Of a stretch of DNA of 49,196 nt, positions 32,874 to 41,354 are shown one piece after another. Source of the stretch: Ilumatobacteraceae bacterium (GTDB lineage: Bacteria > Actinomycetota > Acidimicrobiia > Acidimicrobiales > Ilumatobacteraceae); NCBI GenBank assembly GCA_025463425.1, contig JAOBWQ010000642.1:1-49196 (forward strand), read 5' to 3'. A program made the position numbers and the translations under genes. The notes beneath the pieces are model-generated. The model saw only the letters and a list, made by a program, of their open reading frames with translations, had not been told where the DNA came from and made no database searches. Position 1 is the stretch's first letter. Each line of letters opens with the position of its first letter.

Positions 32874-34490
32874 ATGAACACCCCCCAACAGACTGATTCC
32901 GAGCACGCGGTCATCGACATCGACCCCGTGGTCTTCGATCGGCGGTGGAAGATCCTCGCCGTGCTGTGCACGAGCCTGATGGTCGTCATCGTCGGCAACA
33001 CCGCACTCAACGTCGCCCTTCCCACCCTGGCGCGAGACCTCAACGCATCGACATCGGCGCAGCAGTGGATGGTCGATGCATACGGTCTGGTGTTCGCCGG
33101 GCTGCTGCTGACGGCGGGCACGATCGGCGACCGCTACGGCCGCAAGGGAGCGCTGCAGGTCGGTCTCACGATCTTCCTGGCCGGCTCGCTGCTCGCCGCG
33201 TTCATGGACAGCGCGAACGCGATCATCGTCGGTCGTGCGGTGATGGGCTTCGGCGCAGCGTTCGTCATGCCGGCCACGCTGTCGATCCTCACCAACGTCT
33301 TCCCCCCGCACGAGCGCGGCAAGGCCATCGCCATCTGGGCCGGCGTGTCCGGTGGCGGTGCAGCGATCGGCCCGGTCGCGAGTGGCTTCCTGCTCGAGCA
33401 CTTCTCGTGGGGTTCGGTGTTCCTCGTCAACGTGCCGATCATCGCCATCGCGCTCGCTGCCGGTTACATCCTGCTGCCCAAGTCCAAGGACCCCGATCCG
33501 GATCGTCTCGATCCCACGGGCGCGCTGCTGTCCATCGCCGGTCTGAGCGCCCTCGTCTACGCGATCATCGAGGCGCCGCACAACGGCTGGGCGAGTGGCA
33601 GCAGCCTCACCCTGTTCGGGGTCGCCATCGTCCTCCTCGGCCTGTTCCTGTGGTGGGAGATGCGCACCAAGTTCCCGATGCTCAACCTGCGCTTCTTCCT
33701 GGATCCGCGCTTCGGCGTGGCATCGGGCGTGATCACGCTGACGTTCTTCGCGATGTTCGGCTTCTTCTTCCTCATGACGCAGTACTTCCAGCTGGTGCTC
33801 GGCTACGGCACGCTGGAAGCCGGCGCCAAGCAACTGCCCTTCGCTGCGATCCTGATGACCTGCGCCCCACGCGCGCCCGGTCTGGCGGCGAAGTTCGGTG
33901 CGAACAAGGTGGTGGCGTTCGGCCTCTCGGGCGTGACGATCGCGATGTTCCTCTTCGCTGTCGTCGGCAAGGACACCTCGTACGCCGCGATCTTGCCGAT
34001 CACGATGATCATGGCGTTCGGCATGGCGATGATCATCCCGTCGATGACCGGCTCGATCATGTCGGCGGTGCCGATGGGCAAGGCCGGTGTCGGCTCTGCG
34101 ATGAACGACACGACCCGCGAGTTGGGCGGCGCGCTCGGCGTCGCTGTGCTCGGCAGCCTCGTGGCCAGCCGCTACGGCACCAAGCTGGTCCCCGCGCTCA
34201 CATCATTGACCGGTCCGCTGCGGGCCAAGGCCGAAGAGAGCCTGGCCGGTGCGTTGCAATCGGCGAAGCAGATCGGCGGCGCCGACGGCGTGCGGGTGTC
34301 CACCATCGCTCGCGACGCCTACGTGTCGGGCATGCACCTCGCCGGCATCGTCGCCGGCTGCGTCGCGCTGGTCGCAGCGGTTGTGGTCTACAGGTACCTG
34401 CCTGCGAGCAACTCGCACAGCGGACCGGCGGCAAGCAGCGCACGCCCCAGCACTGCCGTCACCGTCGCTGAGGTCGATTCCGTCAGCTGA
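32874..34490 (+). CDS. MFS exporter, DHA2 family (14 membrane helices)
   Basis: Drug:proton antiporter-type protein of 538 residues. The hydrophobic pattern fits 14 transmembrane helices. The motif A region reads GTIGDRYGRKGAL between helices 2 and 3, and motif C-like ISGGGAAIGPVASGFLLE (as VSGGGAAIGPVASGF) is in helix 5, a hallmark of antiporters. Related proteins are EmrB/QacA-type efflux pumps. The N-terminal about 20 residues are cytoplasmic and acidic. AAGGAGG precedes the ATG by seven bases, one of the strongest ribosome sites here. It is divergent from a TetR gene and preceded by a perfect palindrome, so induction by its export substrate is likely. Confidence 0.93.
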   Translation: MNTPQQTDSEHAVIDIDPVVFDRRWKILAVLCTSLMVVIVGNTALNVALPTLARDLNASTSAQQWMVDAYGLVFAGLLLTAGTIGDRYGRKGALQVGLTIFLAGSLLAAFMDSANAIIVGRAVMGFGAAFVMPATLSILTNVFPPHERGKAIAIWAGVSGGGAAIGPVASGFLLEHFSWGSVFLVNVPIIAIALAAGYILLPKSKDPDPDRLDPTGALLSIAGLSALVYAIIEAPHNGWASGSSLTLFGVAIVLLGLFLWWEMRTKFPMLNLRFFLDPRFGVASGVITLTFFAMFGFFFLMTQYFQLVLGYGTLEAGAKQLPFAAILMTCAPRAPGLAAKFGANKVVAFGLSGVTIAMFLFAVVGKDTSYAAILPITMIMAFGMAMIIPSMTGSIMSAVPMGKAGVGSAMNDTTRELGGALGVAVLGSLVASRYGTKLVPALTSLTGPLRAKAEESLAGALQSAKQIGGADGVRVSTIARDAYVSGMHLAGIVAGCVALVAAVVVYRYLPASNSHSGPAASSARPSTAVTVAEVDSVS

Positions 34491-34522
34491 TGCACGTCGG
34501 GCCACTTCTCCGCGGGAACTCC

Positions 34523-34528
34523 TAAGGT
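34523..34528 (+). promoter_or_regulatory. -10-like hexamer TAAGGT, leaderless promoter candidate
   Basis: TAAGGT is followed by six bases and the ATG at 34535. Confidence 0.4.
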
Positions 34529-34534
34529 GCAGGC

Positions 34535-35500
34535 ATGAAGTACATCAAGCTCGGTTCCACGGGTCTCGACGTCTCCGCGATCTGCCTCGGCTGCATGAGC
34601 TACGGCGTCGCCGATCGCGGAACGCATGAATGGACGCTGGACGAAGAGGCCAGCCGTCCGTTCATCCAACGCGCGGTCGAGGCCGGGATCAACTTCTTCG
34701 ACACCGCCAACGTCTACTCCGACGGCACCAGCGAAGAGATCGTCGGTCGTGCGCTGAACGATTTCGCCAAGCGCGACGAGATCGTCCTGGCCACCAAGGT
34801 GCACGGTCAGATGCACGCCGGACCGAACGGGCGGGGCCTGTCGCGCAAGGCGATCATGGCTGAGATCGACAACAGCCTGCGCCGGCTCGGTACCGACTAC
34901 GTCGATCTCTACCAGATCCACCGCTGGGACCGGAAGGTGCCGATCGAGGAGACGATGGAGGCCCTGCACGACGTGGTCAAGGCCGGCAAGGCGCTGCACA
35001 TCGGGGCGTCGTCGATGTGGGCGTGGCAGTTCGCCAAGGCCCAGCATGCCGCCGAGGTCAACGGGTGGACCAAGTTCGTCACGATGCAGAACCACTACAA
35101 CCTGCTCTACCGCGAGGAAGAGCGGGAGATGATGCCGCTGCTGCTCGACCAGGGCGTCGGCAGCATCCCATGGAGCCCACTGGCGCGCGGCCAGCTGACC
35201 CGGGTCGGTGGCAGCACGATGCGCAGCGAGACGGACCAGTTCGGCAAGACGCTGTACAAGTCGGCCGACGACTCGATCATCGCTGCGGTTGCGGAGATCG
35301 CCGAGCACCGTGGTGTGCCGATGGCCCAGGTCGCGCTCGCCTGGGTGGCGGGTCACCCCGCGGTGTCCTCGCCGATCGTCGGTGCGACCAAACCCCAGCA
35401 CCTCGAGGACGCGATCGCCTCGGTCGAGCTGACCCTCGACGACGACGAGCGCGCCGCGCTCGAGGCGCCGTACACGCCGCAGCCCGTCCAGGGTTTCTGA
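34535..35500 (+). CDS. Aldo/keto reductase
   Basis: NADPH-dependent oxidoreductase of 321 residues with the (beta/alpha)8 barrel of the family. The catalytic tetrad is visible: Asp in FFDTANVY, Tyr in the same segment, Lys in LATKVHG and His in YQIHRWD. The C-terminal cofactor-binding part is VSSPIVGATKPQHLEDAI. The type resembles the YajO/general-stress AKR group acting on sugars, aldehydes or ketones; the substrate is not shown. The start follows a -10-like TAAGGT by six bases, so it is probably transcribed separately from the exporter upstream. It converges with the PASTA gene with an 11-base gap. Confidence 0.93.
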   Translation: MKYIKLGSTGLDVSAICLGCMSYGVADRGTHEWTLDEEASRPFIQRAVEAGINFFDTANVYSDGTSEEIVGRALNDFAKRDEIVLATKVHGQMHAGPNGRGLSRKAIMAEIDNSLRRLGTDYVDLYQIHRWDRKVPIEETMEALHDVVKAGKALHIGASSMWAWQFAKAQHAAEVNGWTKFVTMQNHYNLLYREEEREMMPLLLDQGVGSIPWSPLARGQLTRVGGSTMRSETDQFGKTLYKSADDSIIAAVAEIAEHRGVPMAQVALAWVAGHPAVSSPIVGATKPQHLEDAIASVELTLDDDERAALEAPYTPQPVQGF

Positions 35501-35511
35501 CCCGACAGCCC

Positions 35512-36672
35512 TTACTGCGGCGAGGCGATCTGCACGTACAGCACACTGCCCGTGATCATGTTCGCACCCTTGGCCGGCTGCTGGGTCAACACGACGTTCT
35601 GCTGCTGCGTCGGGTCGAGCTGATGCTGCTCGACCAGGTTCCACCCGTTGTTCTTGGCGAGGTCGCGCACCTTGGCGATGTCCATCCCGACGAGGTTGTC
35701 GAGCACTTGCACGTCGAGCTGATCAAGGGTCGCCTTGGCCTTGGAGAGGTCGTCCTGCGTCGTCTTCAAGGATGCGTTGGCCTTGGCCAGATCGTCCTGG
35801 GTGGACTTGAGCGAGGCGTTCGCAGTGTCGAGCTTGGTCTTGGAGTCGGCGAGCTGGTTCTGCAGATCGGTGATCGTCGCCTGGTTCGCCGCAGTCTGGG
35901 AGTTGGCGACGTCGACGGTGTCGAGGGTGGCCTGCAGCTCGATCCGATTGTTCTCCGACTCCGTCAACTGATTCTGGAGATCGGCGGACTGCTGCTGCAG
36001 GGTGGCGACCTGCGCGGTGAGGTCGTCGCGCGCCTTGGTCAGCGTCGCGATCTGCTGGTTGGTGTCACCCGCCACCGTCGCCGCGGTGTCGGCCGAACTG
36101 GCCGACAGCGACAGCAGCTGGTCGAGCTTCGGGTACGGGGTCGGCAGGACCACGTGCCCCTGCTGCTGCGCCTGCGCGATCAGCAGCGAGAAGATGTCGT
36201 TGACCCGGGCATCGAACGCAGCCTGGTCCTGCGACGAGATCGACGTGACCGTGGTGCTCGCGCCGAGGTCGGTGGGCAGCACGGATGGCGACGTCGTGGA
36301 CAGATCCTGGTTGTTGCTCTTGGACGAGTGACCGACGAGGTAGCCGAGCACGGCGCCGACCACCAGTGCCACGAACGCTCCGATGAACACCGCGCCCCAA
36401 TCCCGTTGCGGTGCCGGCGCAAGCGGCATCAGCGGGGGTTCGACGACGGGGATCGGCGCCAACCGCTGCGACGCCGCACCGATTTGCGTGGCCGACGCGG
36501 CCGTCTGCGCCGCCGTTGCCGCGTATTGGGCGCGCGCCTCGGGCATCGCCTGCGTCGGCAGACCACCGTTGGTGTCGGTGTAGTCGGGAGTGGCCGGCAC
36601 GATCTTGATCGGTTCGGTCGAGCCACCCATCGCGTTCAGGCGGTCCCAGGAACTTCCGGATTGATCAGACAT
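35512..36672 (-). CDS. Single-pass membrane protein with coiled coil and C-terminal PASTA domain
   Basis: Protein of 386 residues. The N-terminal about 90 residues are cytoplasmic (Ala/Gln-rich), then one membrane helix (VFIGAFVALVVGAVLGYLVG, about 95-114). A Ser/Thr linker follows, then a long coiled coil (about 200-315) that includes two tandem 14-residue units. The final about 65 residues (LVGMDIAKVRDLAKNNGWNL to SVLYVQI) form a PASTA domain, a module that binds peptidoglycan or beta-lactams in penicillin-binding proteins and Ser/Thr kinases. The layout suggests an envelope sensor or spacer protein reaching the cell wall. No kinase or cell-wall gene is adjacent. Confidence 0.85.
   Translation of the reverse strand: MSDQSGSSWDRLNAMGGSTEPIKIVPATPDYTDTNGGLPTQAMPEARAQYAATAAQTAASATQIGAASQRLAPIPVVEPPLMPLAPAPQRDWGAVFIGAFVALVVGAVLGYLVGHSSKSNNQDLSTTSPSVLPTDLGASTTVTSISSQDQAAFDARVNDIFSLLIAQAQQQGHVVLPTPYPKLDQLLSLSASSADTAATVAGDTNQQIATLTKARDDLTAQVATLQQQSADLQNQLTESENNRIELQATLDTVDVANSQTAANQATITDLQNQLADSKTKLDTANASLKSTQDDLAKANASLKTTQDDLSKAKATLDQLDVQVLDNLVGMDIAKVRDLAKNNGWNLVEQHQLDPTQQQNVVLTQQPAKGANMITGSVLYVQIASPQ
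35740..35823 (-). repeat. Two tandem 42-bp units coding a 14-residue coiled-coil repeat
   Basis: Units 35740-35781 and 35782-35823 encode ANASLKTTQDDLSK and ANASLKSTQDDLAK. Fourteen residues is two heptads, so duplication keeps the coiled-coil phase. Confidence 0.85.
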
Positions 36673-36744
36673 GGCAACCAGTTTCCCTCATCTGCACCAG
36701 CGAAACCTCCGCGGGCGCATCTCCGCCGTTGAATCCGACCGGGG

Positions 36745-37563
36745 TCAGTGCCAGCTCGCGCTCGATCGAGCTGCAGCGTGGATCACATCGATCTGTGGTG
36801 CGTTGAGCGCAATCGGAAGTGTCGTGAGCCACGCGCGCATCCGCCGACGCGTGGTGACGTCGACGTCGGTCGGCTGTTGGGCGATCTTGAAGTCGTCCAG
36901 CCCGACGAACACGATCGCCGCCCGCACCGGCACCGTGAAGCCACACGACCGCGACAGCAGACGGCTGGCCCGCTCGGCTTCGAACCGTGAGTTCCGCAAG
37001 TAACGCGACGGATGCCCGTTGACGCGCACTGCGTGCTCGCCGACCCACACCCGCCCGCCGGGATGGCACTTGGTGTTCAGCGTGAAGACTCCTGGTGGCC
37101 CGATCACGACGTGGTCGATGTCGCTGCCGTGATCGCCGACCTCCACCGCGTGCAGGACCCGCCACTCCGTCGGCAACTTGGCCAGCTCGTCGCCGACCTC
37201 GCGCTCGCCCTTGGCGCCGATTCGCCATGCGCGCTCGTCGGTCTTCATCCCGAACGCGCGGGCGATGAGGTTGAGCACCGGCGCGGACGAGTGGACCTCG
37301 TCCCGCTTTGCCCGTGCGGCCGCGCCGGCGACGTTGGCGGCGAGGTCACGCACGGGCGCTGCGGTCCCGTCTGTTTCGATCGAGCTCACCGGCTGCAGCC
37401 ATCGCGCTGCGCAATGGGCCATTGCCTCGGCGTGCTCGGGCGACAGCACGACGACGGTCTCGGACCGGAGATCGATGTGCCCGATCTGGGTCCCGTCGGC
37501 TGTGTTCACGTAGACGCGATCCTGGCCGTAGCGCCTCCAGCGAACTTCGGTGAGCTGATCCAC
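36745..37563 (-). CDS. NERD-domain protein
   Basis: Protein of 272 residues with a nuclease-related domain (NERD) at about 110-230: WRIGAKGEREVGDELAKL, the Asp in GSDIDHVVIGPPGVF and Lys in LNTK are the expected endonuclease-fold residues. The N-terminal about 100 residues form a separate small domain (YVNTADGTQIGHIDL) seen in other actinobacterial NERD proteins. Nuclease activity has not been shown for most of the family, so the role is open. GTG start. It lies between the PASTA gene and the response regulator, all on the minus strand with about 70-base gaps, and need not share a transcript with them. Confidence 0.85.
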   Translation of the reverse strand: MDQLTEVRWRRYGQDRVYVNTADGTQIGHIDLRSETVVVLSPEHAEAMAHCAARWLQPVSSIETDGTAAPVRDLAANVAGAAARAKRDEVHSSAPVLNLIARAFGMKTDERAWRIGAKGEREVGDELAKLPTEWRVLHAVEVGDHGSDIDHVVIGPPGVFTLNTKCHPGGRVWVGEHAVRVNGHPSRYLRNSRFEAERASRLLSRSCGFTVPVRAAIVFVGLDDFKIAQQPTDVDVTTRRRMRAWLTTLPIALNAPQIDVIHAAARSSASWH

Positions 37564-37635
37564 GGTTCTTGTATCGGAGGCGTCCGCCGATGTATGAGGA
37601 GAATCTTGCCGAAATCTTGCGGCAGTCCGTGCCGA

Positions 37636-38301
37636 TCAGTCGAGCAGACCGGCGTCGTGGGCGAGGATCGCGACCTGCACGCGGTTGTGGAGATCGAGCT
37701 TGGTCAACAGCCGGGACACGTGGGCCTTCACGGTGGCCTCGCTCATGAACAGCGTCGTGCCGATCTCGGCGTTCGACAGTCCCTGTGCGACGGCGATCAA
37801 CACCTCGGCCTCGCGCTCGGTCAGCAACTGGGTGCGGGCCAGCGCGGCGGCCTGCTTGCCCGATGTCCCGTCCGAGAAGTGGCGGATCAAGCGGCGAGTC
37901 ACCGTCGGAGACAGCATCGCCTCGCCCGCAGCGACGACGCGCACGGCGTTGATCAGCTCGGTCGGCGGTGTGTCCTTGAGCAGGAACCCGGTGGCGCCGG
38001 CCTGCAGGGACTGCATCACGTAGTCGTCGAGGTCGAACGTCGTCAACACGATCACACGCGGCGGCTCGGGCAGCTGCAGGACGCGGCGGGTCGCTTCCAG
38101 CCCGTCGAGCCGAGGCATGCGGATGTCCATCAGCACGAGATCGGGCCGATGGGCGCGCACGGCGTCGACCGCATCGGCGCCATCGCTCGCCTCGCCGACC
38201 ACGCGCAGATCGTCGGTGGATTCGAGGATCATCCGCAGCCCGGCGCGCACGAGGTGCTCGTCGTCGATGATCACGATCCGCGTCGTCGGCCGCTCGCTCA
38301 T
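37636..38301 (-). CDS. NarL/DesR-type response regulator
   Basis: Protein of 221 residues. The receiver domain (1-125) has IIDDE, phospho-acceptor in LMDIRMPRLDG, Thr switch in VLTTF and Lys in LLKDTPP. The C-terminal LuxR-type helix-turn-helix is LTEREAEVLIAVAQG, SNAEIGTTLFMSEATVKAHV and LLTKLDL. The ATG overlaps the stop of the histidine kinase (ATGA), making the usual kinase-regulator pair. The likely target is the divergent ABC exporter at 39639-41323, whose upstream region holds a long inverted repeat. Confidence 0.94.
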   Translation of the reverse strand: MSERPTTRIVIIDDEHLVRAGLRMILESTDDLRVVGEASDGADAVDAVRAHRPDLVLMDIRMPRLDGLEATRRVLQLPEPPRVIVLTTFDLDDYVMQSLQAGATGFLLKDTPPTELINAVRVVAAGEAMLSPTVTRRLIRHFSDGTSGKQAAALARTQLLTEREAEVLIAVAQGLSNAEIGTTLFMSEATVKAHVSRLLTKLDLHNRVQVAILAHDAGLLD

Positions 38302-39497
38302 GTCCGCGACACCGGGCGCACCGCGAACTCGTCGACCAACCACGGCAGCGAGCCACGAACGCGGAACCCGCCCTCCGCCGTCGGGCCGGCAGCGAACGTG
38401 CCACCGACGAGCTCGAACCGTTCGCGCAGACCCACCAGCCCGAGACCCGATCCCGGAAGCAGCAACCCGGCACCGACCGGAGCGAGGTTGACGATCTCGA
38501 TGTCCAACCGGCCGCCCGGCCGGCCGTCGAACCGCAACGTCGTCGCGGCATTGCGGGCGTGCTTGTGCACGTTGGTGAGCGCCTCCTGGACGAGACGGAA
38601 CGCGGCCCGTCCGATCAGTTCCGCCGTCGGCTCGGTCAGATCGGCCGATCCGGTGATCGTCACCGGCAGTCCCGCCAGACGTGACGACTCGACGAGCGCC
38701 GGGATGTCGGCGAGGGTGGCTTGGGGTGCCAACGACGTTCGCACGTCGCCGTTCGCATCGCGCAGCACGCCGAGCACCTCGCGCAGGTCCTCCAACGCCT
38801 GCCGTGCCGTCTGACGGATCAACGCGGCAGACGCGCGAACGGTGTCGTTGGAGGGATCGTTGGTGACCTCCAGCGCTCCGGCCTGCAGCGCGATCAGCGA
38901 GACCTTGTGGGCCAGCACGTCATGCATCTCGCGCGCGATCCGGGTGCGCTCGTCGAGACGGCCGCGCTCCTCGCGCACCTCGCGCTCTGCCTCGGCCCGC
39001 TCGGCACGTTCCTTCAAGCTGGAGACGAGATCGCGCCGGACGCCGACGTAGGCGCCGACGGCGACGACGAAGCCGATGGCGAGGATCATGTTGACGAGAT
39101 CGTGGACGAGGTCACCCTGGTCGACGGTCGAGTGCAACAGCGTCAGGCGAGGTCCGATCACCGCCGCCGCGATCGTGGCGACGGTCAGCGCGGCCGCAGT
39201 GCGATCGCGACGGCGAACGACGAACGTCGTCAGCCCGACCACTGCAGCCGCGGCGGCGCCCGTGAGCAACGTGACCGCGACGCCGACCAACGTGACCCAG
39301 AGCGGAAATCGACGGCGCCACCAGAGTGCAAGCGCGGCGCCGCCCGTCAGCACACCTTCGATGGCGACGGTCGGGGAGTGTCGACGGAGGTAGATGGTGT
39401 CGGCCGCAGCGATGAGGCAGACAGCGATCGCGACGATGTCGCGGGCGCGCGGCAGGTGCCGTTTGGCGCTGGCCCACTGCCTCGAGATCCGCTGCAC
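38298..39497 (-). CDS. Sensor histidine kinase, HisKA_3/DesK-like
   Basis: Sensor kinase of 399 residues. Four to six membrane segments lie in the first about 150 residues with almost no extracytoplasmic domain (an intramembrane-sensing design). A coiled coil (SLKERAERAEAEREVREE) leads to the HisKA_3 domain with phospho-acceptor H192 in AREMHDVLAHK, then the HATPase domain with N-box EALTNVHKHA and the G-box SGLGLVGLRERF. Intramembrane kinases next to ABC exporters commonly sense cell-envelope stress or antimicrobials. The GTG at 39497 is preferred because TAGGGT lies seven bases before it; GTG 39506 is the alternative. It overlaps the response regulator downstream. Confidence 0.92.
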   Translation of the reverse strand: MQRISRQWASAKRHLPRARDIVAIAVCLIAAADTIYLRRHSPTVAIEGVLTGGAALALWWRRRFPLWVTLVGVAVTLLTGAAAAAVVGLTTFVVRRRDRTAAALTVATIAAAVIGPRLTLLHSTVDQGDLVHDLVNMILAIGFVVAVGAYVGVRRDLVSSLKERAERAEAEREVREERGRLDERTRIAREMHDVLAHKVSLIALQAGALEVTNDPSNDTVRASAALIRQTARQALEDLREVLGVLRDANGDVRTSLAPQATLADIPALVESSRLAGLPVTITGSADLTEPTAELIGRAAFRLVQEALTNVHKHARNAATTLRFDGRPGGRLDIEIVNLAPVGAGLLLPGSGLGLVGLRERFELVGGTFAAGPTAEGGFRVRGSLPWLVDEFAVRPVSRT

Positions 39498-39504
39498 GAG
39501 CCTC

Positions 39505-39510
39505 ACCCTA
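39505..39510 (-). promoter_or_regulatory. -10-like hexamer TAGGGT, leaderless promoter candidate
   Basis: On the minus strand TAGGGT is followed by seven bases and the GTG at 39497. Confidence 0.4.
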
Positions 39511-39533
39511 CGGCTCGGTCGCTGCGGCCACAG

Positions 39534-39579
39534 CCGACGAAAGTCGGTGAATCGTGCCTCGATCTCAGACTTTCGTCGG
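39534..39579. promoter_or_regulatory. Long inverted repeat between kinase and ABC exporter operons
   Basis: Two perfect 12-bp arms, CCGACGAAAGTC (39534-39545) and GACTTTCGTCGG (39568-39579), are separated by 22 bases. The left arm begins where the -35 box of the kinase promoter would be. Such arms, about three helical turns apart centre to centre, fit an activator site for the NarL-type regulator of this locus. Confidence 0.6.
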
Positions 39580-39638
39580 GGTCGAGCGTGACCGCGCGGC
39601 CGATGTGCTCCGGCCGGCCGAGGACGATCGTGGTCCCC

Positions 39639-40535
39639 ATGATCACGGTCGAACACCTCACCAAGCACTACGGCGACCACGCCGCCGTCGACGACATCTC
39701 CTTCGAGTGCGCACCCGGCACCATCACCGGGTTTCTCGGACCGAACGGAGCCGGCAAGTCCACTGCCTTGCGGATGATCGCGGGTCTCACTCCACCGACA
39801 TCCGGGGGCTCGACGGTGGACGGCGTGCAGTACTCGCAGCTGCCCAACCCGGGCCGAACGATCGGGCTGATGCTCGACGCCGCCGCGCAGCACCCCGGTC
39901 GCACGGGCCGAGAGACGCTGCAGCTGACCGCCGCACTGCTCGACGTCGACCGCAAGACGGCGGACGCGATGCTCGAGCGGGTGGGGCTGACCGGTGCCGA
40001 GAAGCGCCGGGTCAAGCAGTACTCGCTGGGCATGCGCCAGCGGCTCGGCATCGCCAACGCGTTGATCGGCGACCCACACGTCCTCGTGCTCGACGAGCCG
40101 GCCAACGGCCTCGATCCGATCGGGATCCGCTGGATGCGCGAGCTGCTCCGCGACTTCGCCGACCGCGGTGGCACCGTGCTGCTGTCGAGCCACCTGCTGC
40201 GCGAGGTGCAGGCCACCGTCGACCACCTCGTGATGATCGGTGACGGCAAGATCGTCGCCCGGGGCACGCTCGACGAGCTGCTCAGCACCGGCGGCACGTT
40301 CGTGTGCACACTCGACAACACGGCGTTCGCGGCGGACCTTGCGGCTGCCGGCCTGGCCCCACGACCCGCCGACGGTGGCATCACCGTCGATGCCGACGCC
40401 GAGCGCGTCGGCCGCATCGCTGCCTCCAGCGGCGCCGTCCTCACCGAGCTCCGAGCCGTCGGTGACGACGGTCTGGAGGAGCTCTTCTTCCGTCTCACCG
40501 ATCCCACCACCGAACTCATCGGAGCCACGTCATGA
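39639..40535 (+). CDS. ABC-2 exporter ATP-binding protein
   Basis: ATPase of 298 residues of the DrrA/CcmA-like ABC-2 export branch. Walker A GPNGAGKST (34-42), signature YSLGMRQRLGIANAL, Walker B VLVLDEPANGLDP and the H-loop LLSSHLL are all present. A C-terminal domain of about 80 residues follows (TFVCTLDNTAF onward). Partner permease: the next gene, whose ATG overlaps this stop. The ATG at 39639 begins MITVEHLTKHYG. A GTG three codons upstream (39630) has the better ribosome-site spacing (GAGGA, five bases), so the true start may be there. The locus with the divergent kinase pair suggests regulated export of an antimicrobial or envelope compound. Confidence 0.95.
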   Translation: MITVEHLTKHYGDHAAVDDISFECAPGTITGFLGPNGAGKSTALRMIAGLTPPTSGGSTVDGVQYSQLPNPGRTIGLMLDAAAQHPGRTGRETLQLTAALLDVDRKTADAMLERVGLTGAEKRRVKQYSLGMRQRLGIANALIGDPHVLVLDEPANGLDPIGIRWMRELLRDFADRGGTVLLSSHLLREVQATVDHLVMIGDGKIVARGTLDELLSTGGTFVCTLDNTAFAADLAAAGLAPRPADGGITVDADAERVGRIAASSGAVLTELRAVGDDGLEELFFRLTDPTTELIGATS

Positions 40536-41323
40536 ACACATCCATTGCCACGCAGCCCACCCCGTCCTCGGTCCAGACGCGGGCTGAGACCGTTCCACAG
40601 CAGCGCCTCAGCCGGCTGTTCACGGTCGAGCTGCGCAAGACCATCGACACCAGATCGGGTCGCACGATGCTCGCCAGCGTGCTGCTGCTCTCGCTCGCCA
40701 TCGCTGTGTGGGCAGCAGTCAAGTCGTTCAGCACCGAGGTGGAGTTCGGCGAGCTGCTCGAAGGCATCGCGCTGCCGATGACCATGTTGCTGCCCGTCGT
40801 CGGTGTGCTGGCGATGACGTCTGAATGGAGCCAACGAACTGCGCTCACCACCTTCACCCTGTCTCCGAGACGGACCCGGGTGCTGCTCTGCAAGATCGGA
40901 GCGGCGTTGGTGATCGGCGTCGTCATGACCGCCATCGCCGTTGCACTCGCACTGATCGCTTACCCGATCGCCACGTCACACAACGACGTGCTGCACAGCA
41001 ACGCCGGCATGGGTGCCAGCATCGTCAGCATCTTCCTCGCGGCATCGCTGAACATCCTCATGGGAGCGGCCTTCGGAGCTCTGCTGTCCATCTCCGCCGC
41101 TGCGCTGGTCACGTACTTCGCCGCACCGCTGCTCTGGTCCACGCTCGGCACGCAGCTGTTCGGGTCCAGTGCCAGGTGGCTCGACATCACCGATTCCATC
41201 CACCGCATCTCGACCCGCGAGCTGAGCGGCACCTGGCCGCAGACGATCACCTCGATCGTCGTGTGGATCGTCGTCCCGACGGCAGTCGGTCTCTGGGTCA
41301 GTTCGCGGCGCGAGGTCAAGTGA
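40532..41323 (+). CDS. ABC-2 type transporter permease
   Basis: Membrane protein of 263 residues with six hydrophobic segments, the usual count for ABC-2 permeases. The N-terminal about 35 residues are cytoplasmic (VQTRAETVPQQRLSRLF), followed by VELRKTIDTRSGRTMLA, a typical amphipathic entry helix, and then the helices. The cytoplasmic loop after helix 2 (TSEWSQRTALTTFTLSPRRTRVLLCK) is the segment that contacts the ATPase in this family. ATG overlaps the ATPase stop (ATGA). Substrate unknown. Confidence 0.9.
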   Translation: MNTSIATQPTPSSVQTRAETVPQQRLSRLFTVELRKTIDTRSGRTMLASVLLLSLAIAVWAAVKSFSTEVEFGELLEGIALPMTMLLPVVGVLAMTSEWSQRTALTTFTLSPRRTRVLLCKIGAALVIGVVMTAIAVALALIAYPIATSHNDVLHSNAGMGASIVSIFLAASLNILMGAAFGALLSISAAALVTYFAAPLLWSTLGTQLFGSSARWLDITDSIHRISTRELSGTWPQTITSIVVWIVVPTAVGLWVSSRREVK

Positions 41324-41341
41324 TCTGACTGCAGGGTCGGC

Positions 41342-41347
41342 TACCTT
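41342..41347 (+). promoter_or_regulatory. -10-like hexamer TACCTT, leaderless promoter candidate
   Basis: TACCTT is followed by seven bases and the GTG at 41355. Confidence 0.4.
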
Positions 41348-41354
41348 GCAGTGG

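Noticed and set aside
39534-39579. The long inverted repeat as an intrinsic terminator
   Set aside because: It lies between two divergent gene starts, has a 22-base loop and no T-run, so a regulatory site fits better.
38721-39638. Upstream extension of the ABC ATPase frame into the kinase region
   Set aside because: The extension is antisense to the histidine kinase and non-protein-like; the ATPase begins normally at MITVEHL.
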